Origin: JALHNI01 sp965229305
Lineage (GTDB): Bacteria > Acidobacteriota > Terriglobia > Bryobacterales > Bryobacteraceae
NCBI GenBank assembly: GCA_965229305.1
Contig: CBDDIZ010000035.1
Coordinates: 62,001 to 126,000, forward strand
Direction of reading: 5' to 3'
Length of the DNA stretch: 64,000 nt
Both the position numbers and the translations under genes were made by a program. The notes under the pieces were generated by a model. That model was not told where the DNA came from and ran no database searches. It saw only the letters and a program-made list of their open reading frames with translations. Positions 41,962 through 50,454 of the stretch are shown piece by piece (the first letter of the stretch is position 1; each line of letters begins with the position of its first letter).

Positions 41962-42549
41962 TATCGCGAACGACGGCATCTTCGGCCACAAACTGAGGCG
42001 ACCTCCACCAGCCCTTCGCCGCCGATGTGTTGCGCTGCGCTGCTTCCTCGGGCCTGCAGCTCCTCACGGACTCCGCAGCAGGCTGAACCGGCCCGCAGGT
42101 CACGTCGGCTCTTGCTCGAAAGTGACCCGCGCGTACCATGACGATATGACTGCCCTTGGCCCCGCCCACAGATCGGCAACTGAGGTGGTCTTGCCACTGT
42201 TCGTGGCCGGATTGCGACGAGCTAGTAAGGGGCCCGTTTCTGTCGGTTCCCAGGTCAATTAACTTCACGTAATGACTTGTAGCGCCCCCATTAGTCTCCG
42301 GTTATGTTAAACGTCGAAAGAGCCAAATAATCAAGTAAATTCATCGTTTTGCCCACCAACTCAAAGAGGTGAGGTCCTCGGATCGATCAGTGCGTTGCGC
42401 GACAATTTTCGCTCCAAAATTACCGGCTATGTCAAACCGTCCTTCTCCGCTAAGCGAGGAATACTGTGGCTGGATCAGTACAATCGGCGCGGAATATCCA
42501 TCCGTCTTCCCACGGCTCAAGCGGGGCCATCGCTCACACTCGGGAGGCT
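41962..42549. other. Gene-poor region between the divergent 41921 and 42550 genes
   Basis: About 590 bases in which I find no convincing gene. 41962-42260 is GC-rich and has an open minus-strand stretch (from ATG 42268) without recognisable domains. 42260-42420 is AT-rich and probably contains the promoter of the PEP-CTERM gene. The GC-rich half could be a decayed mobile-element end, but nothing in it proves that. Confidence 0.4.
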
Positions 42550-43215
42550 ATGCTTTACCTTGCCCGTCCCGCTCTTCGGAGCTTTCTTCCCTTAATCTGC
42601 CTTGCGTTCGCCTCGTCAGCGTCGGCAGCTGTTGTCACTTACAACCTGGATCAGAACGGGTGCTCCTTAGGCTGCTCAGTCCTACCGGTCGGCACCATCA
42701 CGGTTACCTCCACGGTCGCCAACGAAGTCAACGTCAGCGTCGAGCTTCTCGCGGACTATAGCTTCCGCAGTGCCAATGACCCGAACCATCACGGTCTCGT
42801 CTTCAACCTCGCGGGTAACCCCACGGTCAGCATCGCGAACATCACCAGTGGCAACTCCACTTCCCAAACCTGGGCCCTCAGTCAATCCAGCACCTACAAC
42901 GATTCGCCTTTTGGCACCTTCGAATACTCCCTGGATTGCACCACCTGCAGCCCCGGCATGTCCGGCGTTCAAACGCGCAACCTGTCCTTCACTCTGCAGG
43001 CGACTGGCCTGACGGCCAGCAGCTTCATTCCCACCGGCAACATCTATTTCGCTGTCGACGTAGTGGGCAAGACGGCCGCGGCCGGCATTGGTCAAACGGG
43101 CAACGTCGGTGCTCTGCAAGGCACCGCGTCGAATGTCCCTGAACCCAGTTCTGTGGTCATGTGCGTTTCGGCCTCCGCTATCGCGCTCATGCGCTTGGCC
43201 CGCCGCCGCGCCTGA
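42550..43215 (+). CDS. PEP-CTERM sorting-domain protein
   Basis: 221 residues. ATG 42550 gives a signal peptide (SFLPLICLAFASSASAAV) and has GGGAGG just upstream, though only 2 bases away. The body (about 30-190) is a Ser/Thr/Asn-rich beta-type domain with two close Cys pairs (NGCSLGCS, DCTTCSPG) and no known enzyme motif. The C terminus is a full PEP-CTERM signal: VPEPSS, a hydrophobic stretch (VVMCVSASAIALM) and a basic tail RLARRRA. Such proteins are processed by an exosortase and are often linked to extracellular polysaccharide or surface display. No exosortase gene is in the window. Confidence 0.85.
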   Translation: MLYLARPALRSFLPLICLAFASSASAAVVTYNLDQNGCSLGCSVLPVGTITVTSTVANEVNVSVELLADYSFRSANDPNHHGLVFNLAGNPTVSIANITSGNSTSQTWALSQSSTYNDSPFGTFEYSLDCTTCSPGMSGVQTRNLSFTLQATGLTASSFIPTGNIYFAVDVVGKTAAAGIGQTGNVGALQGTASNVPEPSSVVMCVSASAIALMRLARRRA

Positions 43216-43230
43216 TTCTGCTGTTCGCAA

Positions 43231-43266
43231 GCCGGTCCGGTTTCGCCTTCTGCGTTACCGGCCGGC
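43231..43266. terminator. Hairpin between convergent genes, possible terminator
   Basis: GCCGGTCCGGT … ACCGGCCGGC, a stem of about 10 pairs with one bulged base and a 15-base loop, lies between the stops at 43215 (+) and 43289 (-). No T tract follows on either strand, so intrinsic termination is uncertain. Confidence 0.35.
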
Positions 43267-43288
43267 CCCCGCCACGTCACCCCCGCCC

Positions 43289-44155
43289 TCAGTTCGCCGA
43301 TGGCCGCTCCACCCGATCGATCACCAGTACCTCCACCGCGCCGTTCCCCGCCTCCAGCTTCAGCCCAAGTTGATCCTCGAATGCCTGAAAGATCGAGGGG
43401 CCGGTCGGTATGTTCGGGTCTCGCCGGAGCATCGCCACCTGCTCCGGCACGAACTCGAGCTTCACGTCAAACCGGCCGTTGAGCCCCGTCCGATTCACCA
43501 GTGGCCTTCCCGCGAAGCCCGCCAGGAAATGCGCTACCTCGTCCATCGTCATGCCCGCACCCTCGAAGTTCACCAGATACCCGTCCCGTTGCATCTTGCG
43601 CGGGCCGCACAACTGAGGCGACTCGTCTTCCCCCGGAGTCACGCGGGGCGGGCTGTGGACCTTCATCGGCACGCAACTGCCCTCGGCGGCCGGCTGCAGC
43701 TTCGACCCGCCCTTCGCCACGGTCATCGCCAAGTGAGTCCCCGGCCTCGCCTCGCGATGGACTTTCAGTGCGAACCGGTCCTCCAACAAACTGCGCAGCA
43801 TCGGCCCGAACGTCTCTGCTTTCGTCGGCACGCCTTCCGCCTTGGCCTGAATCTCATACCGTTCGGACCGAACCCATCCTGGCCCGCCGCTGATCTTCAC
43901 CTCCTTCAACGCCCACCCCTGCGGATCGCCAAACGCCCCGTAGGCCAGTTGAATCAGTTGTTCCACTGTCATGCACGTGAGCCGCATCGCGCCCGGCGTG
44001 TTCGCCGTCCCCCAACTCCGATTCGCACACTCCCCCGCCGGCCGGATCGCCGCCACTTCGAACATCGACCCTTGTCCCCACAACGATGTCGCCGCCAGCA
44101 CCAGCCACCAGCGTGCCCCTCGGAGTCGATCGAGTAATCTCGAGCGGTAAGTCAT
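43289..44155 (-). CDS. TIGR03435 family protein
   Basis: 288 residues from ATG 44155, with AGGTGA upstream; the frame stays open further upstream without coding character. A signal peptide (about residues 10-28, ARWWLVLAATSLWGQG) is followed by the features of this acidobacterial family: FEVAAIRPAG at the mature N terminus, TVEQLIQLAYG, VKISGGPGWVRSERYEI, LRSLLEDRFALKVHRE and the C-terminal LVNRTGLNGRFDVKLEF with FEDQLGLKLE. TIGR03435 is a large paralogous family first described from Solibacter usitatus; its function is unknown. It supports placement of the DNA in this lineage. Confidence 0.92.
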   Translation of the reverse strand: MTYRSRLLDRLRGARWWLVLAATSLWGQGSMFEVAAIRPAGECANRSWGTANTPGAMRLTCMTVEQLIQLAYGAFGDPQGWALKEVKISGGPGWVRSERYEIQAKAEGVPTKAETFGPMLRSLLEDRFALKVHREARPGTHLAMTVAKGGSKLQPAAEGSCVPMKVHSPPRVTPGEDESPQLCGPRKMQRDGYLVNFEGAGMTMDEVAHFLAGFAGRPLVNRTGLNGRFDVKLEFVPEQVAMLRRDPNIPTGPSIFQAFEDQLGLKLEAGNGAVEVLVIDRVERPSAN

Positions 44156-44220
44156 CACTTCACCTGCCCGGGACTCTATCACAACCCCTCGCGGATCTAC
44201 CCTACCGGCCCCTAACAAAC

Positions 44221-44255
44221 AAAAAGAGCGGCTCCCGCGGGAGCCGCTCTTTTTT
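44221..44255. terminator. Bidirectional rho-independent terminator
   Basis: A perfect 34-base palindrome (44221-44254): A5 then GAGCGGCTCCCG, its reverse complement, then T6. Because A and T tracts flank the stem it can work on both strands. It lies 17 bases after the stop of the RNA-binding-protein gene, which is on the minus strand. Confidence 0.93.
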
Positions 44256-44271
44256 AAAGTAATCGCTTGAG

Positions 44272-44586
44272 TTAGTAACGGTTCGAGCGCTGACCGCCGA
44301 AGTTACTCCGGCGCTGCCCACCGTTGCCTGAGCCGCGTTCTTCGCGAGGACGCGCCACATTCACATTCAACGCGCGGCCGTCCAGTTCCTGGCCGTTCAG
44401 ATGCAGGATCGCCTGCTCGGCTTCCGAACTGCCGCTCATCTCGACGAAGGCGAAGCCACGCGCACGTCCGGTTTCGCGATCCGTCACCAGGCTCACCCGG
44501 TCCACGTTTCCGTACTGTTCAAACAGTCCGCGGACTCCGTGCTCGGTCGCGTCAAAACTCAAGTTTCCAACAAAAATATTTGTCAT
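44272..44586 (-). CDS. RRM-type single-stranded RNA-binding protein (Rbp family)
   Basis: 104 residues. One RRM domain (1-80) has both ribonucleoprotein motifs: RNP2 IFVGNL (4-9) and RNP1 RGFAFVEM (43-50). A Gly/Arg/Asn-rich tail (about 84-104, REERGSGNGGQRRSNFGGQR) resembles eukaryotic-like glycine-rich RNA-binding proteins and the cold-inducible Rbp proteins of cyanobacteria. It should bind single-stranded RNA and may serve as an RNA chaperone or stress protein. AAGGAA precedes ATG 44586. It is monocistronic, ending in a strong terminator. No cold-box could be recognised in the upstream region. Confidence 0.93.
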   Translation of the reverse strand: MTNIFVGNLSFDATEHGVRGLFEQYGNVDRVSLVTDRETGRARGFAFVEMSGSSEAEQAILHLNGQELDGRALNVNVARPREERGSGNGGQRRSNFGGQRSNRY

Positions 44587-44687
44587 TTGGTTCCTTTTCC
44601 ATTGCAGGCCAGTGATTCGAGGCAGGATTGACGAGCGGTCGGAGGAACCAGACGAAAAAAAATGCCGAAAGTCAGCGAACTGCCTAA

Positions 44688-44894
44688 CTACACTCCGACA
44701 ATACCACGCGGGGATGACTCATCAGGAACTTGTGACAGCGAGTCGTCGTCTGTCGGGCGTTCGTCGTCCGTCGAATTCTCGCTCGCCGCCGGCTTCTTGC
44801 GTTCCAGCCTCTTGGCGAACTTCTCCTGTTGCCGCTCCTTGCGGGCCATTTCCTTCTGTCGTTTTTGAAACGTCGTTCCTCCGTGACCAGCCAT
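44688..44894 (-). CDS. Small highly charged protein, unknown function
   Basis: 68 residues. A strong AGGAAGG lies upstream of ATG 44894, separated by an AT-rich gap. The first half is strongly basic and helical (KRQKEMARKERQQEKFAKRL), the second half acidic (STDDERPTDDDSLS). I believe similar short basic proteins occur in Acidobacteria but cannot name a family. The 101-base gap before the RNA-binding-protein gene suggests separate transcription, though both lie on the same strand. A nucleic-acid-binding role is inferred only from charge. Confidence 0.6.
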   Translation of the reverse strand: MAGHGGTTFQKRQKEMARKERQQEKFAKRLERKKPAASENSTDDERPTDDDSLSQVPDESSPRGIVGV

Positions 44895-45085
44895 TATTTT
44901 TCGTTTCCTTCCTAACCTGAGTCTTGCCGCCCGAACCTGAGGCTTTGGCCGCCACCTGACATCCTCGGGCGGCTGCTGTCTCCGTCCCTACGGCACCTGT
45001 AGTATGCCACGGCTGAACGACCCCGTTCCGCCCTGCCTCCCCGAAAAACGCGGGACTTTCCCGCCCCCCAAGCGTATTACTCACG

Positions 45086-47548
45086 ATGGAATCCTTCCTG
45101 CAAGATCTCCGCCACTCGCTTCGCATGTTCTGGCAAAGCCGCGGTTTCACCGCCGCCGCCGTCGCCGCGCTCGCCTTAGGCATCGGGCTCAACACGGCGA
45201 TCTTCTCGATGGTCAATGCGGTCCTCCTCAAACCCCCGCCGTTCCCCGAGCCCGAACGCCTCGTCATGTTCGAGCAGATCTTCCCCACGGGGCGCGGCAG
45301 TGCCTCCTCCCCCGCCAAGTTCATGCACTGGCGCGCCCAATCCACCGTCGTGCAGGATGCCGCCGGCTTCCGTACCGGCGTCGTCAACCTCACGGGCGTC
45401 GGCTTCCCCGAACAACTCCGCTCCGGCCAGGTCACCGCTGACTTCTTCAAACTCTTCGGCGCTCCCATCGTCCGCGGACGCTCCTTCACCCCCCAGGAAG
45501 ATCTGCCCAAAGCCCCCAAAACTGCCCTCATCTCCGAAGGCCTCTGGAAACGCCGCTTCGGCAGCGATCCCCTCGTCATCGGGCGCGCCATCTCCCTCGG
45601 CAACGAGCCGCACGAAGTCATCGGCATCGTAGGCGACCGCTTCGACTTCCGCGAATTCGGCCCCGCACCCGACATCTGGATCCCCTTCCAGTTCGACCCC
45701 CAAACCACCGACCAAGGCCACTACTTTCAGTCCGCCGCGCGACTCAAACCCGGCGTCACCCTCGACCAGGCCAACGCGCGCTTCAAGATCGCCACCGAAG
45801 ACTTCAAGCGCAAATATCCGCGCGCCCTCCAGAACAACGTCAGCTTCGGACTTTCCGGCTTGCGCGAATCGCTCACCAGCAACGTTCGCCCCACGCTCTG
45901 GATCCTCATCGGCGCCGTCAGCTTCGTCCTCCTCATCGCCTGCGCCAACGTCGCCAATCTCCTCCTTGCCCGCGCCATTGGCCGCGCCCGTGAGATGGCC
46001 ATCCGCGCTGCCGTCGGCGCCGGCCGCGGACGCATCGTCCGCCAACTCCTCACCGAAAGCGTGCTCCTCGCCGCCGCCGGCGCCCTTCTCGGCTCCGCCC
46101 TCGGCATCTTCGCCATGCGCGCCCTGCTCCTCATCAATACCGCCAATCTCCCCCGCATCGGCGAAGACGGCAACCTCGTCACCGTCGATTGGCGCGTCCT
46201 CGCCTTCACCGCCGCGGTCACCCTTGCCACCAGTCTTCTCTTCGGCCTCATTCCCGCGCTGCGCGCCTCGCGTCCCGACTTGATCGTCGCCCTCAAGGAA
46301 AGCGCCGGCCGCGGCGGCAGCGGACTTGGCCAGCACCATGCCCGCACCCTCCTCGTCGTCAGCGAAATTGCCCTCGCCGTCATCCTTCTCATCGGGGCTG
46401 CCCTCCTCATCCGCACGTCGCTCGCCCTGGCTTCGGTCAAGCCCGGCTACGACACCAGCCACGTCCTTACCATGCGCATGTCCCTCACCGGGCCCCGCTT
46501 CGCCACCTCCGCCGGCATCGAACAAATGGTCCACGACGGTGTTGAGCGCCTCCGCGCCATCCCCGGCGTCGAAATGGCCACCGCCGCCTGTTGCGTCCCG
46601 CTCGAAGGCGGCTACGGCCTCCCCTTCCTCGTCGTCGGCCGTCCCCTCGCCGACGGACCCTTCCACGGCGGCGGCGCCTGGCTCACCGTCTCCCCCGGCT
46701 ACTTCGAGTCCTTCAAAATCCCCATCGTCCGCGGCCGAGCCTTCGACGAACGCGACGGCGCCAACGCTCTGCCCGTCGTCCTCATCAACGAGGCCATGGC
46801 CAAGCAGTTCTGGCCCAAAGCCGACCCCCTCCGCGATACCCTCTGGATCGGCAAAGGCGTCATGTCCGAACTCGCCCTCGAACGTCCCCGCCAGGTCATC
46901 GGCATCGTCGGCAACGTCCGCGACGGCGGTCTGAACGACGAACCCGGCCCCACCATGTACGTCCCCAACGCCCAGGTGCCCGACGCCTTGAACGCCCTGA
47001 ACGCCCGCCTCACACCCCTCAAGTGGATCGTCCGCACCCACGGCGACCCGCTCACCCTCGCCGCCCCCATTCAGGAACAGTTGCGCCAGGTGACCGGCCT
47101 CCCCGTCGCCGACCTCCGCACCATGGACGACGTCGTCGCCCGCTCCACCTCGCGCCAGCGCTTCAATATGCTCCTCATGTCGATCTTCGGCGGCGCCGCG
47201 CTGCTCCTGGCTAGCATCGGCGTCTACGCCTTGATGGCCCACACCGTCCAGCAGCGCACGCAGGAGATCGGCATCCGCCTGGCCTTGGGAGCCCAAATCA
47301 GCGATGTCCGCCGCATGGTGATCGGCCAGGGTATGCGCTTCGCCCTCGCCGGAGTCGCCGCCGGTGTCCTCGGCGCTTACTTCCTCTCGCAGCTCATCCG
47401 CAGCTTCCTCTACGGCGTCGAGCCCTGGGATCCCCTCGTCTTCCTCGCCGTCCCTGCCACCCTCGCCGCCATCGCCCTGTTCGCCGTCTGGCTCCCCTCC
47501 CGCCGCGCCACCACCATCGACCCCGTCACCGCCTTACGCTATGAGTAG
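45086..47548 (+). CDS. ADOP-family FtsX-like permease
   Basis: 820 residues. The N terminus (ESFLQDLRHSLRMFWQSRGF, then a membrane helix AAVAALALGIGLNTAIFSMV) and the MacB periplasmic core domain are followed by two FtsX blocks: about 265-420 (VSFVLLIACANVANLLLARA, REMAIRAAVGAGRGRIVRQL) and about 690-810 (RFNMLLMSIFGGAALLLASI, EIGIRLALGA). This is the acidobacterial duplicated orphan permease family: MacB-like permeases with duplicated permease domains that occur without a neighbouring ATPase, as here. Many are preceded by PadR regulators; none is visible here. The transported substrate is unknown. Confidence 0.92.
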   Translation: MESFLQDLRHSLRMFWQSRGFTAAAVAALALGIGLNTAIFSMVNAVLLKPPPFPEPERLVMFEQIFPTGRGSASSPAKFMHWRAQSTVVQDAAGFRTGVVNLTGVGFPEQLRSGQVTADFFKLFGAPIVRGRSFTPQEDLPKAPKTALISEGLWKRRFGSDPLVIGRAISLGNEPHEVIGIVGDRFDFREFGPAPDIWIPFQFDPQTTDQGHYFQSAARLKPGVTLDQANARFKIATEDFKRKYPRALQNNVSFGLSGLRESLTSNVRPTLWILIGAVSFVLLIACANVANLLLARAIGRAREMAIRAAVGAGRGRIVRQLLTESVLLAAAGALLGSALGIFAMRALLLINTANLPRIGEDGNLVTVDWRVLAFTAAVTLATSLLFGLIPALRASRPDLIVALKESAGRGGSGLGQHHARTLLVVSEIALAVILLIGAALLIRTSLALASVKPGYDTSHVLTMRMSLTGPRFATSAGIEQMVHDGVERLRAIPGVEMATAACCVPLEGGYGLPFLVVGRPLADGPFHGGGAWLTVSPGYFESFKIPIVRGRAFDERDGANALPVVLINEAMAKQFWPKADPLRDTLWIGKGVMSELALERPRQVIGIVGNVRDGGLNDEPGPTMYVPNAQVPDALNALNARLTPLKWIVRTHGDPLTLAAPIQEQLRQVTGLPVADLRTMDDVVARSTSRQRFNMLLMSIFGGAALLLASIGVYALMAHTVQQRTQEIGIRLALGAQISDVRRMVIGQGMRFALAGVAAGVLGAYFLSQLIRSFLYGVEPWDPLVFLAVPATLAAIALFAVWLPSRRATTIDPVTALRYE

Positions 47549-47617
47549 CTCGATGACCTAGTCTCGCTTGCCCAACGGCCAGCAAAATCGCGGGACGATA
47601 AACTAGGACGCCCCCCC

Positions 47618-50389
47618 ATGCCTGCGACCGTTCTCGGAATCCTTCTTCTCCTCTCTCGCTTGGCCCTCGCGCAAACCGCCGCCCCCACCGCCTCCATCCG
47701 TGGCTTCGTTCTCGATCGCACCGAATCCGGCATCCCCGGAGCTCGCGTCATCGCCCGCAACGCGGAAACGCAAGCCAGCCGCACCACCGAAACCAACGAC
47801 AAAGGACAGTTCTCGCTTCACAACCTGCCGATCGGTTCTTACACCCTGCACGTCGATGCCACGGGCTTCGCCAAGGCGAGCACCGCTCCTTTTCTCGTTT
47901 CCGTCGGACAGACCGTCGAGCAGCGCCTCCGCCTTCAACCCGCCGGCCTCGTCGAGCGCGTCGAAGTCGCCGGCCAGCCCGAAGCCATTGACCCCGCCGC
48001 CGCCACCTCCAGCTTCGCTCTCGGTTACGAGCGCATCGAGGAAGCTCCCGCCCGCAGCCGCAACTACCTCAACTTCGTCCTGGCTGCTCCCGGAGTCTCT
48101 CCCTCGGTCGGCCACAGCGCGCAGCGCACCATGACCGGCGTCCGCACCCCCCTCGGCGATAGCGGCTTCACCTTCGGCGGCATGCGCCCCCGCAACAACG
48201 CCATCCTCATCGATGGCATGGACAATCGCGACGAAACCACCGGGGGCAACCGCGTCGCCGTCGGCCTGGAAATGGTCCAGGAGTTCGTCGTCGCCGGCAC
48301 CGCCGTCGGAGCCGAAATGGGCGGCGCCGCTGGTGGCCTGCTCAACATGGTCACCCGCTCCGGCGTCAACCTCTGGCACGGCGATGTCACCTTCTTCGCG
48401 CAAAACGAACGCTTCAACGCCCGTAAGTCCGGCGCCGGCATCTCGTACACGCCCGAGTTCCGCCGTACCCAACCCGGCCTCTCCTTTCTCGGACCCCTCC
48501 GTCGCGACCGCACCTTCATCGCCGCCGCCCTCGAACAGGAGCGCGAACGGGCTGAAGAGTGGTCCGAAACGCCCGCCGCCGTCCTGGAGCCGATCAATCG
48601 CGCCTTGTCGACCCCGGCCTTCTCCCGTTCCGCCGTCCGCGCGGCTCTCCGCGGCCTGTACCCCACCAGCACCCGCGGCACGGAGTCCTCGGTCAAACTG
48701 AATCACCAATTAGGCTCCAAGGACACCCTCTCCGTCCGTTACGCCTTCTCGCGCGGACGCGTCTCCCAGGAAGTCCAAGGTCCCCTCAACTTCGCCGACC
48801 GCTCCGCTCAAGGCAATAGCCTCACCACCGACCATTCCCTCGTCGCCGACTGGCTCCGCGTCGCCTCCCCCACCGTCGTCAACAGCCTCCGCGTTCAACT
48901 CGCCCAACGCCGCATGGACCTGCTCCCCAACTCCTCCGGCGCCATGCTCGAAATTCCCGGCGTCGTCACTCTCGGCGAGTTCTATCGCCTCAATGCCGAC
49001 CGCACTGAGCGCCATACCCAGTTCGTCGAGAACCTCACTCTTGTCCTCCACGGACATCGCCTCAGCCTCGGCGCCGACACCCACCTGGTCACTATGGACG
49101 CCGGCCTCCGCACGCGCTTCGCCGGCTTGTACCTCTTCCCCCGGCTCGAAGACTTTCTCGCCGGCCGCCCCGACTTGTTCATCCAAGCCTTCGGCGACCC
49201 CCACACCCGCCTCACCACCCTGCCCGTCGGGCTCTGGCTCCAGGATCGCTGGGAAGCGCGGCCCGGCCTTCACCTCGAACTCGGCCTCCGGTTCGACCGT
49301 CAGCGCATGCCCGTCGGCTTGCCCTCTTCTTCCAACAACGTCAGCCCACGTTTTGGCCTCGCCTGGCGACCTGCGGCCAAAGTCCCGCTCGTTCTGCGCG
49401 CCGGCTTCGGCCTGTTCTACGACCGTTACCCCCTCGCCTACCTCAACGACGCCCTGCAAAAGGACGGCCAGCGCGCCACCGAGCAATACGCCACCGGCGA
49501 CGATGCCGTTCGCGCCTTCCGCCTCGGCTTGGGCGGCGGCTTGTCCAACCCGCTCCCCGGCGTCCCCACCTCCCTCTACCGCGCCTCTCCCGACTTCCCC
49601 TCCACTTACGGCCGCAAGTTCTCCCTCGGGCTCGAACAAGGCCTCGGTCAAAACACCTCGCTGTCGCTCGAAGCCTCCCACCTTCGCGGCGACCACCTGC
49701 CGCGCGTCCGCAACGTGCGTGGACTCCTCCCTCCGCTCTACCAACTCGAGCAGACCGCCCGCTCCCACTACACCGGCCTCTCTGTCTCCCTCAATCGCCG
49801 CATGAGCCGCGAACTCGCCTACCTTGTCACCTACACGATCGGCCGCACCCGCGACGACGGCTCGGACTTCGACGAACATCCGCTCGATCCGCTCCACGTC
49901 TCCCAGGATTGGGCGCTCTCCCGTCAGCATCAACTCCACCGGCTCGCCGTCAGCGCCCTGTTCGAACTCCCCTTGGACGACGCCACCTGGCTTCCCGGTT
50001 GGCTCAAGGAAGCCTTCGAAGCCGTCTCCTTCGCCCCTATCTGGACCGTGGGCAGCGGCCGGCCCTTAAACGCCTTGCTCACCACCGACGTCTACCGCAC
50101 CGGCGCCTATCCCCTCTCCGCCCGGCCGCCCGGCATGGCGCGCAATGCCTTTCTCACCCCCGCCAGCCTTAGCCTCGACCTCCGCGTCATGAAGACCTTT
50201 CGCGTCCTCCACGAACGCGCCCAACTCCAATTCGGCGTCGAGAGCTTCAACCTCACCAACCGCCCCAATACCGAACGGGCCAGCCCCTACTTCGCCACCC
50301 CCACCGGCCTCCCGCTGTCGAGCTACGGAGCACGCCTCGAGAGCCTCCCCGCGCGGCAACTCCAGTTTCTGGTCCAGTTCGAGTACTAG
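47618..50389 (+). CDS. Oar-like TonB-dependent receptor (third copy)
   Basis: 923 residues. Signal peptide MPATVLGILLLLSRLALAQ; carboxypeptidase-regulatory domain at about 22-110 (IRGFVLDRTESGIPGARVIA, FSLHNLPIGSYTLHVDATGF); plug-like region at about 125-240 with SRNYLNFVLAAPGVSPSV and NNAILIDGMDNRDETTGGN; then a barrel ending FLVQFEY. It is shorter than the three other receptors, mainly in the barrel. It follows the orphan permease by 69 bases on the same strand, with a TAAACT -10-like element at 47599-47604 that may start a separate transcript. No substrate-specific gene is adjacent. Confidence 0.88.
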   Translation: MPATVLGILLLLSRLALAQTAAPTASIRGFVLDRTESGIPGARVIARNAETQASRTTETNDKGQFSLHNLPIGSYTLHVDATGFAKASTAPFLVSVGQTVEQRLRLQPAGLVERVEVAGQPEAIDPAAATSSFALGYERIEEAPARSRNYLNFVLAAPGVSPSVGHSAQRTMTGVRTPLGDSGFTFGGMRPRNNAILIDGMDNRDETTGGNRVAVGLEMVQEFVVAGTAVGAEMGGAAGGLLNMVTRSGVNLWHGDVTFFAQNERFNARKSGAGISYTPEFRRTQPGLSFLGPLRRDRTFIAAALEQERERAEEWSETPAAVLEPINRALSTPAFSRSAVRAALRGLYPTSTRGTESSVKLNHQLGSKDTLSVRYAFSRGRVSQEVQGPLNFADRSAQGNSLTTDHSLVADWLRVASPTVVNSLRVQLAQRRMDLLPNSSGAMLEIPGVVTLGEFYRLNADRTERHTQFVENLTLVLHGHRLSLGADTHLVTMDAGLRTRFAGLYLFPRLEDFLAGRPDLFIQAFGDPHTRLTTLPVGLWLQDRWEARPGLHLELGLRFDRQRMPVGLPSSSNNVSPRFGLAWRPAAKVPLVLRAGFGLFYDRYPLAYLNDALQKDGQRATEQYATGDDAVRAFRLGLGGGLSNPLPGVPTSLYRASPDFPSTYGRKFSLGLEQGLGQNTSLSLEASHLRGDHLPRVRNVRGLLPPLYQLEQTARSHYTGLSVSLNRRMSRELAYLVTYTIGRTRDDGSDFDEHPLDPLHVSQDWALSRQHQLHRLAVSALFELPLDDATWLPGWLKEAFEAVSFAPIWTVGSGRPLNALLTTDVYRTGAYPLSARPPGMARNAFLTPASLSLDLRVMKTFRVLHERAQLQFGVESFNLTNRPNTERASPYFATPTGLPLSSYGARLESLPARQLQFLVQFEY

Positions 50390-50454
50390 CGCGCGGCACC
50401 GGCTTCACCGCGTCGTCATGATGCCGTCCCACCCACCAACATCGCCTCGCGCGA

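Noticed and set aside
41962..42268. Minus-strand open frame as a transposase fragment
   Set aside because: No transposase motif or terminal repeat could be identified; the impression of a decayed element end is not evidence.
45176..47296. A 706-codon minus-strand frame opposite the ADOP permease
   Set aside because: The product is an implausible Gly/Glu/Ala/Asp-rich string with no membrane or domain pattern, while the plus strand encodes a clear permease.
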